NCBI RefSeq assembly: GCF_964204865.1 | Contig: NC_135254.1 | Span: forward strand, 12,715,001-12,779,000 | Length of the DNA: 64,000 bases | Direction: 5' to 3' | DNA from: Styela clava | Taxonomy: Eukaryota > Chordata > Ascidiacea > Stolidobranchia > Styelidae | In this document: positions 50,598-62,325 of the stretch, piece by piece | Numbering within the stretch: position 1 is the stretch's first letter | Layout of the letters: each line of letters opens with the position of its first letter | The notes under the pieces: generated by a model | Databases searched by the model: none | The model's input: only the letters and a program-made list of their open reading frames with translations | What the model was told of the DNA's origin: nothing | Program-made: the position numbers and the translations under genes

Positions 50598-53500
50598 TTT
50601 CAATTGTTGTGTCTTGTGCTATTGGAATTTACTATGCATACAAAGATAGAAAGAATTCTACAACAGATAATTATTATTATGGAGGAGGGAAAATGAACGC
50701 GGTATTCTAAGTCAATTTTTATATGTGGTCGGGTGTATTCTACTGCCACGGTAGAGTGATAGCTAGAAGTGCTCTACGTTTGATTGTGTAGCCTACAACT
50801 CGCTAGCTTGAATTCGACATTCAGGGTGGCACTACAATGATAATGAATGATTTGCCAATGCTATGAAGGCAGGGTATGGTGGAACAATCCAATTTTTATC
50901 GTTTTATTAATGCGAATGAAATGTGGATACTTATTTTAGACAATTTATAACGTGGGAAGTATAAATACTATCCTAACAGTAGAAACATATATGAATTGTA
51001 TTCACAGATGAATTACCCTTAGAGATGATGTATTTAAATTAAGAAGATTTTAGTTAACTTAAAATAAAGATATATATATATATATAATCTAATACAAAAA
51101 AATAATCCAGGTTGCGGTTGGTCTTTCAATTGCCGTTACCTTCCGTTCAGCCGTAACGGTAATCGCCAGTCCTGCAGAAGCATACATTACCGGTACTGCA
51201 GTGTTGTGGGAGGAATTCTTGACTATATTCACATCTTTTATCACCATGATATACTTCATACCTGCGTTTCGTAGGATGCAACTGAATACTATTTTTCAGG
51301 TAGGATATTTCCGATCCGGGGCTGTAAATGTATTGTATCTGTAATAATAAAGGGCTTGGCTTTTGTCGCGATTGTCACATGCTGAGTTGCAGTAGGGATG
51401 GATTTGGATATATGGCCCCAAGCTCCATTTGAATGGCCTATTCCGTAGAAGTCTATTGATTGTCATATAGACCAGTGGTTCCCAAACTTCTTTTCCGCGA
51501 CCCCAATTTTCATAAAATCAAAGCCCACAGATACTCGCGACCCCACAACTAGAAACGTTGTGCAACTTCAGAAATCAGTACTGTGTATCAGTTTAATTAC
51601 CTCAATGGGAACAATGTACTTGTATATCGACTGCAAATGGACGTTGAGGGTAAGCACTGGCCCAAAAATATACGAACGAGTCCGGCAATGCGCGGGAAAA
51701 CGGGGAAACCTCGGACGATTTGATAACACATGGCATCGTATGAAAACCACAGTTTATAAATCTCTTCGATCAGAATTATAACGGTTCTTCGGCAAAACAT
51801 AGACGGACTTGATAAAATGTGGTAGATTGTAAGGAAGCGTAAGATACTTCGGAAATAGTAAAATTCGGAGATAGTAAGATGCTTCTAAATATGCATAAAT
51901 TTTAAATCTTATTCAGTATATTCCATCAGTGTCAGCCGACTCGTAAATTTTGGACACGTGCGCAAATTAACGAAGCGCTTTCGCAACGGATCAAAACCTA
52001 AGTGCAAAGACACTGCCTGGTAATCAATACCAAACTTGTCAAACACCTAATTAAGGACCGATCGCCAAATAAAGCAACTTTGCTTTGTATATTCCATAAC
52101 CAAGCGGCTACACTGATACAAAATACCAAACCAACATAATTTCTTGCAGACTGGCAAAAAATCCAATTCGCATACCAGCGGGTCAATAACATGATCAAAA
52201 AAGCTATATTAGGAATCGAGCAATTTTGGCGCCGTTTGGACAATATATGGTCGCGTTATTGCCGAAGTTGGATAATTTTACGGTACTTGCCGACCAGCAC
52301 AAATTCCACTTTCCAATTTCAAACCCCATTCACTTCTGTGCTCATGTTTGACAGAAATTAGGCGACGGGGTCGCGACCCACAGTTTGGAAAACACTGATA
52401 TAGACCATTGGTTCTCAACCTTTTTCAGTTCAAGGACGGTTAAAATTTCAAAACAAATTTTGCGGACCGGCGGACCTTCAAAATTAACTAAAAATGTCAT
52501 GAACACAAAACATAATCAAAAGAATGCAATTACGACAAAAGTTAAAGTACAATGAAATACATTACTAGAGGCTCTCCCACGAGGTTGCTATACTGTGAGT
52601 GAAAATGTCCTGTTAGCATTTCGGGTTGCATTGCGTCGTTTGAAAGAATTTTGAAGTAGGCTAGGCACATGGGAAGTACTTTTTCGCTGCTAGGAGCAAT
52701 AGTGAAACCTAGCTCCACATATTTCTTATCATACTGCCTAATAGGATCTCCCTTTCGTTTTTTGCTTTGTTCATTTCTAACTGCACCTAATCGATGATCT
52801 TCTATTACTGATACTTTAGCCCTACTTTACCAGTTCATTTACTTGTTTTGGGGATATCTATGCTCTTATTAATTTCCAACCCATAGTGTGTACATTGTAT
52901 ATTTTCGGCATGTCATTCACTTTCTTGATCTATGACTATTTGCATACTGTGCGCCTGCTTGGGGGCTGATCAATACAATGTGGGTTTATTCCGATACCTG
53001 TTACACTGTTTTATGCATAAACACATTTTAAAAGACCTGCACATGTCAGACGTGTACATGATGATAGCCTATCTGGGCCACCGTTGTCATGTACCGGTAG
53101 AAATTTTTTTTTACATTTTTAATTGTATATTGTCAACTGAATTTTTTTACTTGGCCTTCTTCGTCACTGAGCATCGCCAAAACTTCATATTGTAACCAAG
53201 TGGCTGGCTAGGTCATCTTCAAAATTCCCCTCAGAACCGGTACTATTCAGGAATGAAGCACGTTTGTTCCAAAGTGACTATAAACTTCTACCGGTAGTCA
53301 CTTTGGTTCCAAGTAATTCAGCCGCAACGGGGAATTTCCCGTTCGTCTGCGATCTGTGGATCTCGCATCTAATAATTATCTATTTCTAATGAGATATTTT
53401 AGTTATATAATTCGGCAAAACCTCACGGTACTCGCGCCAATAACAGTATTTCTATAATTAATTTACCTGATCTTTTAACAAGAGAGCTATGCTCAAATAT

Positions 53501-56500
53501 ATGGACACGTTTGAAGTGAATGAATGGCCTTATAAGAAAACTTTTATCTTCAAGCACTGAAAATTTCAGAGCAATTGGTCCAGTAATTAAAGAGAAAAGC
53601 GACTTTTTAGAATTATGTAACAAGTAGGCGTGGCTTTCCACACGTTTTCTCACCACTGAGGGGGCGGAGGCACTGCCCCCACACCCAATGCCACTTGAAC
53701 ACATTCCCATTACCCGGGCAAACGCTTTCCCGCTCCGAGAACGGATATTAACGGCCTCTAAACGCCAAAATCACTCTAGTGTGACTAGATCGATGACTTG
53801 ATTGACAGGTAGCCTACTCCGGGCCACTAGAAGTCTGTTTTGTCCCGCTACCAATTTCAACGTGAATTGAAATACCAAGTGATCCAAGTCACTTATCAAT
53901 TACGGTACCAGGGCAAAATAAGAAAATATCGATTCCCCGATAATCATATGCGGTACGGTAACTTACCAGTAGGCCTACCTAAAATTTGTTCGCAGAACGG
54001 TTCTTCCTTGTCATATAAGAACTCAATTCATTTCCTCTTATCAAACAAAAAAATAAGGTAGGCTACAAAATTCATGTTGTTTACATCAGAACTGTAACAA
54101 AAAGATGAGAGCGTAGGTGTCCAAATAGTGTCAAAGAACAACAACAACATAATATTGATACGATCGCTATGTCCACTACGTGTCCAACTAGATATTAAAA
54201 CCTTGGGTGTCGCTGCTTGATAACCGGATTGGTTCCCCGCGACTTCCCTTCCAAAGCAAAATTGTATGATTACTATTTTTTTTTAATATTGTATGTGTTT
54301 GTTTTTTGCTGGTTGGATAAAATAAACTTGACTTGAACATCAACTTTGCTGCAAGGTCGTTTCGGGGCATGTTGTAAAGTTGAAGTAACAGTCTCTTCCT
54401 CTGTCATTTTAACACCTCTAGCTTGGTTTTCAGTTTCACCGCTGTTTTTTTTTTTTGAAAGAACTGGATAATACTTTGCTGTTTGTTTGCCTTCATTTTA
54501 CTATCAAACCTCGCTAAATTATAGGCCTACTGTCAAATTACGGAACGTGCAAATTGCGAAGATCTCGATCAGGTACCGTACTATGTGCTATCAAACTCCT
54601 ACGTTATAACGTTAATCGCCGTTATGGGCCATGGACTTAACGGACATCCAGCCGTTCAGGGATTGAAATGGGCAGAGGACCTCTCACCAAGTTTGGTTGT
54701 TAGACGACTATCGGTACTACGAGTCAAAAAAGTCACAAAATTGACATGCCGTCAATACTTTGTATTTTGCCATTTGCTTATAATATATTAATATTGTGAG
54801 TAAACTGGCGCATGTATATTTACATGCATTAAACCTTTATAAAGGTTTTGTCAGTTTCCCCGATTTTCCCAATCTTCTGTGTTTTCATTGTTTGTGTTTT
54901 GTGTATGATTTTTTTTGCGGGAAAACCAACATATATATATATATACTCAATGAGTGAATATTATTGGACACGTTTAGTGGACATAACGATCGTTTCAAAA
55001 TTTTGTTGTTATTGTTATTTGTATCCATCATTTTTAAAAAATTGCTTTTTCTCTTCGAATACTGGACTAATTGCTTTGAAATTTTCAGTGGTTAAAGATA
55101 AAATTTTTCTCCAGAAAAATATTACTTTTTTTTCGCTATGACGTCATCAAAATTATTGCCATTGGGTGGCGCTACGTGTCCATATATTTGAGCATAGCTC
55201 TCTTGTATTGGAATATATTAAGCGGACCGGTGGTTGAGAACCACTGATATAGACGGCGGGTTTGATTTGGTACAAGCATCTATATTTTATTATTCAGAAG
55301 TTTACCCAAATATCTATTTTTGTCTAATTTTCTAGTATCTTGAATTTCGGTTCAGTGCTGAACTGGCAAGACTGGCTGGTTTCATGTATAGCATCGCTAC
55401 AGTATTTTACATGGGAACGATAATATATCTTCCGGCTGTTTCGTTAAACGCAGTGACTGCAATCCCATTGACATTGAGCATCGTATTAACTGGAGGAATT
55501 TGCACGCTTTACACGACTCTGGTATGTGGCTTTTGTGAATTTTTCTCGACAAGTTTTATACAAATATTTAACTTTTCAATGCAACCTGATAACCACTAAA
55601 AAGTTTGAAACGAGTTAAAAGAAGAAAATTCAACTCTCAGGGTGGAATGAAAGCCGTCGTATGGAGTGATGTGTTCCAGTCCAGCATTATGCTTATTGGA
55701 ATGTTTGCTGTCACAATTCAAGGATTAATAACTATTGGTGGGTTTGGAGAAATGGGAGCTGCGTTGGAAAGGGGTGAACGTTACACTGAATTGAGGTGAG
55801 TAGCATTATTGGACACAAGGTGTACATATTTATCATTTTGCTAAATTACGTTTTGTTATTATCAGTAGCGCTTTTGACCACTGACAAGAAGACTTACGGG
55901 GCCCGATATATTTTAATTTGTGGGAACACTTATATGATACACTCATGTGATATCTGCAAAAATATCTTTATATGACCTTTGGCGTTATTGTTCTATGACA
56001 TGCATTTGACCATTGCTCTCTTGTGGACCTATGGATCATTTTTGGACACGTAGTGGACATAACGATCGTTTCAAAATTTTGTTGTTATTGTTATTTTCAT
56101 TATTTGTCTCCATCATTTTTAAAAAAATCGCTTTTCTCTTCGAATACTGGACCAATTGCTTTGAAATTTTTAGTGGTTGAAGATAAAATTTTCCCCAGAA
56201 GGCTATTACTTTTATTCATTTTAAATATTTCTGTTAGCTCTGTGAGATTTGTTTTTGTTTGCTATGACGTCATTAAACGTTCTGCGGACATCGGACGCCA
56301 TTTTGTGTCCTACTGTACTTCTTTGCTTGGTGTGAATATATTTGTAGACTGTGATCTGACGGTACGGTAAACCGTACTGTACTGCGACCAGACGTGTCCA
56401 TATATTTGGGCGTAGCTCTCTTGTGTTGTTATTGTTATTATTTGTCTCCATCATTTTAAAAAATCGCTTTTCTCTTCGAATACTGGACCAATTGCTTTGA

Positions 56501-59500
56501 AATTTTCAGTGGATAAAGATAAACTTTTTCTCCAGAAGGCTATTACTTTTTTTTCGCTATGACGTCATCAAAATTATTGCCATTGGGTGGCGCTACGTGT
56601 CCATATATTGAGCATAGCTCTCTTGTTTTGTTATTATGTTGATGGTATTTTTATTGTTGTTGTTACCGGAACAATCAATTTTTAGTGGTATAAGATTGTA
56701 TTTTTTTCTAGAAGGCTATTACTTATTTCAAAACTTTCTGGGGGCTCCATGTGTTCCGTTTTTAATTCGAAATTTTGTGATGTATTCGAAAACGTGTGAT
56801 GACTGATGACCTATTGAAAATTGTTACAAATTATTTGTAGCGGTATTTCGACCTCTTGCAACGTAAAAGTCGGAAATTTTTGTCGGTACCGATCATTTAA
56901 AAGGGAAGGTAGATCACTGCTTCTATTTGGTCTTGGTATCCGTATATTTAAACATCGCTCTCTTGTATCAGGGTCATGTGGTTTGTGGTTTAAAATACAG
57001 TTCTTGGATGTTTGATGTTGCATGCATTTTATTCACAGATTTGATTATGGCATATTTAGCCGAATATCTCCAACTGCTGTACTCGTCGGCAATTTTGTTT
57101 TTGCTTTGGACACATTGTGTTTTTCACAGCCCGTGATGCAAAGATATTTATCTTGTAGAAGTACTACACAAGCACAATTGTAAGTTACAATTTGATGCTA
57201 GTATAAATAGTTGTTCTTTTGTTTAATAAATTACCTCCGGAAGAGTGCGAAAGAAAAATTACAAATAGAAGCATTTAAGATAGGAACATTTGTAGGATTT
57301 GATATTGTCATTTATCTCTTAGATTTATCATAAAAGATGATCATAAAAAGGTATTTATATGCTATGAACCATATTATAATGTTAAAATATTTAGTAAGCA
57401 GGAGAGCCGGTCTCCGCAAACATAGCATAAATGTAGTTTCGTTGTCTTGGAAATTGGAATGCCTATACCAGATTGTACTTGGAAAATTTTAAAATTATGT
57501 TTGAAGGTCTTTGCTGATCTACATCTTCCCAACAATATTGATATCTTTGCTGATGTCAGTAAATGGATTTATAATGTACGCATACTTTGAAGGTTGTGAT
57601 CCTGTAATGTCGGGAATACTTCAAAAAATTGACCAAGGTATACCGTACCTGGTGTTGAAATTATTTGAAAATATCCCAGGGTTGACTGGACTTTTCATAT
57701 CAGCAATATTCAGCGCGAGTCTCAGGTACATTTTAATGGTTTAATAGGCATCAATCAAGTCAATTTGGAAACAAGAAAGTTTTTTTGAATTCGGCGCACG
57801 TGAAATACTAGATACTAAATTATAGATAATTTCATGTATTAATATACTCATATGTTATAGGTAGTGATGACTCTTGGATAGTTTTCTAACATGGAATAAA
57901 ACAAAAATTAGACTATAGTCCGAAGTCAATTTTAAATGAGAAAGCTTGCATACCACCAAATTTATCAAAATTGTTAGCCTGAGTTATTCGTGAAATGGAA
58001 TTGTTTTTCCGATTCTGTAGTCCTGATTGCTAATTTAAACATTTTATTCTACAGCACCGTTTCTTCTTGCCTCAACTCGTTGTCTGTTGTTTTACTGGAA
58101 GACTGTTTTGTAAAACGATGGCCGAATCTATCAGAGTCCATCAAATTAATAATCGGAAAAACAATTGGTATTATGGTACATTTTTGAGTGGGTGATTGTT
58201 TTTAATATATCTGATTTGCACACACGATATTTTACAACACACTTGTGACTGTGTGTCGTAGACTGTCTTTAGCTCGAACCAAGATCTTCAAATTTCGATG
58301 CCACCATTCTAACTACATCTTTTCGCAAATAAGCGCAGATGATTTAGTTATTGATTTTCACTATATTCTGTTGTTTTTTAGTTTTGGCTATCGGCATTGT
58401 CAGCATCATCACAGCTCTTTTAATCTCAATTGTACGATCGAACGCACTAGAACTGGTCTATGGATTTTCAGGACTGATACAGGGACCACTGGATGGGGCT
58501 TATATTCTAGGATTTTTCTTTCCGTGGGCGAACAAATACGTAATATTTGTTTATTCTTGTGCATGAGTCTTATAACAACCTCATTTGCCAATTACTATTT
58601 TATACTTTTTTCTAGGGAGCATTTGCTGGTGTATTTTCGGGAGTTGCGTTGCTTTCTTTTATTTTCTTCGGGAACCATATTTGGAATATTGATCCATACA
58701 CAGCGAATATTCCTCCTCGAACTATTGAGCTGTGTTCAGCAAATAATACGAATCAACAACAACTTTTAAACTTCACCACTATGGCGATGCCAGGGACAAT
58801 TTCGGTAAATGCAGAAGAGGGGTAAGTAAAACACAAGCATTCTTATGTATCCTGTAAGATTTATTAACAAACAATTGTATAAAAAAAGTTAGTTGATTCT
58901 TATAATTATGAAATGATATTACAGCGTTCAAGTCTAAATTGACTCTAAAATTTATATCTTTGAATTATTTTTGTATGTGTTTTGGTACTGATACTCACCT
59001 CGATTATATCAAATACTTTTTCTTCTTTATCTTTCTGCTTTATTTCTTATTATTTCATAAGTTCATAGTATCTTCATATTTCATATTATTTTATAAGTCG
59101 ACAAAGTAATACATTTCACGGATAAAGTGTCCATTGAATTCAAAAACAATGTACATTGAATGAATAGCAATAAGTTCTTAGATCTGAAAAATTTGAAACT
59201 AATCTATTCAAGGTATTCCTCTTTTTATTAATCTGTAACCTGTTCATCTTCAGACGTTCCATTCTTTCGGATATACTGAATCTAAATTTCAATATTCATA
59301 TGTTCGTAGGCTGTTTTGTTTCTCTTGTTGTTGGGTTGTCGGTGTCATTTCTGACGGGCAAGTATTTTATACATTCAAATATTTTACAAATTCGTTCATT
59401 ACAAACTTTCTTCAACAATTCAAAATATATATTTTAGGCCACACATCAGGAAGTGAAGCGAACCCTAATTACTTTATCCCAATTGTTGACAACAAATGTC

Positions 59501-59604
59501 TGCCAATAAAAGTTAGAAAATTCTTTCGTTTCGGTGTACCTGAACTTTCACGTGATGAAGCGAACATTTCATTGTCACAGAAGAATGGCGTGGTAGATGA
59601 TTAG
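50598..59604 (+). CDS. SLC5 family sodium-coupled transporter (SLC5A8/12/6-like), 5' partial
   Basis: Membrane symporter that uses the Na+ gradient; the SLC5A8/12 branch carries monocarboxylates and SLC5A6 carries vitamins, and the substrate here cannot be told. Exons: 50598-50701, 51111-51299, 55336-55521, 55641-55795, 57039-57179, 57507-57725, 58055-58167, 58382-58539, 58616-58821, 59254-59357 and 59438-59604. Phases agree over 579 codons, ending at TAG 59602-59604. The first visible exon starts inside TM1 (AIGIYYAYKDRK), so one short upstream exon is missing. Family marks: VGLSIAVTFRSAVTVIASPAEAY, YLEFRF, GGMKAVVWSDVFQ, PVMQRYLSCRS, FEGCDPV, PYLVLKLFENIPGLTGLF and STVSSCLNSLS. The next-to-last intron has a GC donor (ACGG/GCAAGT). 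The second intron is swollen by two hAT elements, and the fourth by MITE copies. A decayed duplicate lies just upstream. Confidence 0.92.
51473..52397 (+). mobile_element. hAT element (925 bp)
   Basis: Left end CAGTGGTTCCCAAACTTC and right end ACAGTTTGGAAAACACTG are inverted repeats, with subterminal GCGACCCC on the left and GGGGTCGCGACCC on the right. Flanked by perfect 8-bp duplications ATATAGAC at 51465-51472 and 52398-52405. No transposase frame recognised. Confidence 0.92.
53479..53620 (-). mobile_element. MITE family B, partial, reversed
   Basis: ACAAGAGAGCTATGCTCAAA at the left then ATATGGACACGT, CTTTTATCTTCAAGCACTGA and GCAATTGGTCCAGTA match the complement of the other copies. The TGACGTCA block is missing from this copy. 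Confidence 0.7.
54213..54340 (+). repeat. Retroposon-like 3' end, second copy
   Basis: Counterpart of 37140-37290: GCTGCTTGATAACCGG, CCCCGCGACTTCCCTT and GGATAAAATAAACTTGACTTG. Nested within the hAT element 52406-55246. Confidence 0.5.
54965..55206 (+). mobile_element. MITE family B with TGACGTCA site
   Basis: Starts GGACACGTTTAGTGGACATA, has TGACGTCA at 55139-55146, then GGGTGGCGCTACGTGTCCAT and ends AGCATAGCTCTCTTGT. Start and end carry the inverted GGACACGT / ACGTGTCC pair. It lies close to the right end of the surrounding hAT element. Confidence 0.82.
56014..56424 (+). mobile_element. MITE family B, longer variant
   Basis: Begins GCTCTCTTGT, then GGACACGTAGTGGACATAAC, with TGACGTCA at 56265-56272, and ends GACGTGTCCATATATTTG and GTAGCTCTCTTGT. 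It has about 100 extra bases (including CGGACATCGGACGCCATTTTG) between the CRE block and the right end, so it is a subfamily or holds an insertion. Confidence 0.75.
56425..56626 (+). mobile_element. MITE family B, 5' truncated, tandem copy
   Basis: Follows the previous copy with no gap. Contains CGAATACTGGACCAATTGC, TGACGTCA at 56561-56568, CGCTACGTGTCCATATAT and AGCATAGCTCTCTTGT. The left end, before GTTATTGTTATTATTTG, is missing. A more decayed relative follows to about 56970, ending ATCGCTCTCTTGTA. Confidence 0.75.
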
Positions 59605-61090
59605 AAGAAGGACAAAATATTGGTCAATGCACCCCTGATTCGACTATTGTTTGAGCCATTCAATACCATGCAACCCTTACAATCAGTGAAATTCTTCTGT
59701 GTGTTCTTACTGCTTTAATTAAGAAAACCATTGCGTAATAGTTAGTCACTATATTAGAAATGATCAATAACAACATAGTGCTTGAGTTGCGACTCGTACG
59801 CGTTGCTGCTGTGTTGGAGTAACATATATCTCCGGCTTGTCATGTCAGTGGGCTCCGACTGAAATCTTTCTACAGATAGGCTTGCCACTCGGTATTGACT
59901 GGAGTGGAAACTGTCTGTCCTATTTTTTGAACTAAAAAATATTACAAGTCTTATCCAGTATTAGAAATGCAAGGACGGATATGCAAATCTAATTGAAATG
60001 CCTAAAGAGCTTGTCAAAATTTGATCTACATGTTTCTGAAATGTTCCCAATGTATTTCTTGTAACTTATTGTACACGTCTGTACAAATTACATATATATA
60101 GTGTCTTACGTGGAGCAATATTTTGACTTTTGCTTTTCTAAGGATTCTTGCACTCCTCGTCTAGTCAAAGAGGTAAGTTTATATTGCAATTTCCATTGAC
60201 TCAGTAGATGTGGTAATGAGGTCCTACGGGCGCGCATTTCCCGCATAATATTTCTCACGGAGCGCACCTGTTGTATAATTATAAATTGTTGTTCCGATTA
60301 TTCGGTCTACTCAAGCTATAATTGACGTAAACAAATCCAAATGAGCATTTCTACATCTTAATAATTACGCAACAGTTGGTTGTTTTAACTCCCTATGCGG
60401 TATAGTACCGCAATGCATAAGCAGTCATTTGATGGCAATTTCTTGGAAATAATATGTCAGGATATACATCAGCGTTGGATTTTATGTGATAGTAATATCT
60501 GGAATTCAATTATGGAATACAGGAAGAGAAATCGTGGTTTGTTCTGTTTCATTTTTGATTATGGATGCATTTCTGGTTCGGTTACGTTAGTACCCACTGC
60601 GCGCAACAATTCAATTTAACTCAAACCTCTGACAAAGTTATATATATATTGATTCTATTTTCTGGTGGCGTGTTGCAGAACATGTAAAGCTATAGATCAA
60701 CATAGTTTAAATTGAAGAAAATATGCTACAATTTTATAGTTTTGGGTGCCCAATAGAATGTCGATCGATAAACGCTATAATAAAGTAACATTCTCTTTCG
60801 CACTAACTGTTATTGGTTGCCGCACTGGTTGTAGGACGCTTTGTCCTGGGTGGGGCAAAGAATATGCATGCGACTATTTTTCATACGATTATAATCAAAA
60901 AAACTTTGTTGGAAGTTGAGTGTTTCATTCTGTTTGGCTACAGGGCCGAAAATATAAAATAATGAACGTTTTCCCGAGCATCGATTTCGTTGTTTATTTC
61001 CGTAACATTACAAATCCACAATAAGTCAGTAATGACGTAACAATTGCAATCCATGCCGTCGCTTGGATACTTCTTTCGTTATCAGTACCC
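59605..61090. other. SLC5 3' flank
   Basis: Up to about 59904 this is the duplicated 3' flank shared with the pseudogene (48388-48700). Beyond that, unique AT-rich sequence with no recognised gene; the open frame at 60395-60619 has no family features. Confidence 0.4.
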
Positions 61091-61098
61091 GTAAGCGG

Positions 61099-62325
61099 TA
61101 GAGATGTATCGGGTATCGGTAATATCGGCCATTTTTCGGTATCGGTCATGTATCGGTATCGGTTAGATTAAGGCCGATATTTCCGATATATTTACTTTTT
61201 GATATGGTTCAGAATGTTTTAAAAAATTTGTTGAAATGCTACTTTTTAATTTATTTTTTGTCTGGAGAGATCGTGAGCTATGAGTCATACATGTCCCCAC
61301 CCCCGCGAGAGAATAGGAATCACGTGTTTTTAGCTATTTATCAGCCAAACTAGCTCAACTAATTTAGCTATTTTCGCTGTCAAATTTTTATATTGACATT
61401 TTTAATATTACATAGTAATTATGAAGAAATATATCAACACAGCACATAACGAAAAGCAATTAGGCGCCCAGTTTTAAATCATACAGTGGAATTGGGGTCC
61501 TTATTAACGGCACATAGACTTTTGGCATGGGTATAAATTCTGACTGTTTGTCGTCAAGTCCGAGTGTCATTTAGGCCGTCGACATCGATAAACTAAATTC
61601 CGACACAATTATCCCTCTACGCAGGTATTAATTTTAATTTTGTTTAACTACACAATTACTTTATAGATATATTGATATGACCGCCTAGCCCTAGACTGTC
61701 TCAAAATATATGATAGCAATTGTAAAATATTATAAAATAATAAAGTAAAAAAACATCCTCGACGGTTATAGGTAGGCCTTCTTTTTGTCGGTGCTGATTG
61801 ATATTCTTTCCTGTTGGCTTTGACTTATTGCGTCGACGATTACGATTAGCCACGAAATAAAATATTTGTAAAATGCTTTTAATTTGAACGTAGGACGGCG
61901 GCGCTAGAATGTGTGGGTGATATTCGATATTCTTTTAAACACGAATAACGATATTCGAAGGTCGCGATATTAACATTCATTAAATTCAAATTGGACATCC
62001 CGGCTTATGAGTTTTCTAATTGAACACCGAGATTACTAGCGTTACTGTACAATGTAAATTAATCAGTTAAAGCAAACACCAAATATTAATTTCATATTAT
62101 GTGATATATCCTTTTTTTCGATCTGAAATAATGTGTACTATGAACAACGCTCAAAGACCATTGTTTTAACCCGTCTGCCCTACACAGCACCCCTAATTAA
62201 GTAATAATTACATAGCATCGGAATATCGGTAATATCGGCCTTTTTGTAGTATCGGTATCGGCGTTTTTAGCTGGTATCGGATCGGTATCGGTATCGGCGA
62301 CAAAAGTGGTATCGGTACATCTCTA
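61099..62325 (+). mobile_element. hAT element with TATCGG subterminal arrays (1.23 kb)
   Basis: Ends TAGAGATGTATCGG at the left and CGGTACATCTCTA at the right are inverted repeats. Flanked by a perfect 8-bp duplication GTAAGCGG at 61091-61098 and 62326-62333. TATCGG and its partners recur many times within about 120 bases of each end, a layout typical of Ac-like hAT elements, where such motifs bind transposase. No transposase frame recognised. Confidence 0.9.

Larger units (their letters stand above)
52406..55246 (+). mobile_element. Second hAT element (2.84 kb) sharing the target site
   Basis: Left end CATTGGTTCTCAACCTTTTT and right end GTGGTTGAGAACCACTG are inverted repeats of the same family as 32092-32802. 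Flanks ATATAGAC at 52398-52405 and again at 55247-55254. The interior holds at least two MITE family B copies (53479-53620 reversed, 54965-55206) and a retroposon-like end at 54213-54340, so much of the length is nested insertions. No transposase recognised. Confidence 0.85.

Noticed and set aside
58245-58769. A 174-codon open frame
   Set aside because: It crosses two SLC5 exons and the intron between them in the wrong frame; the correct frame gives conserved transporter residues.
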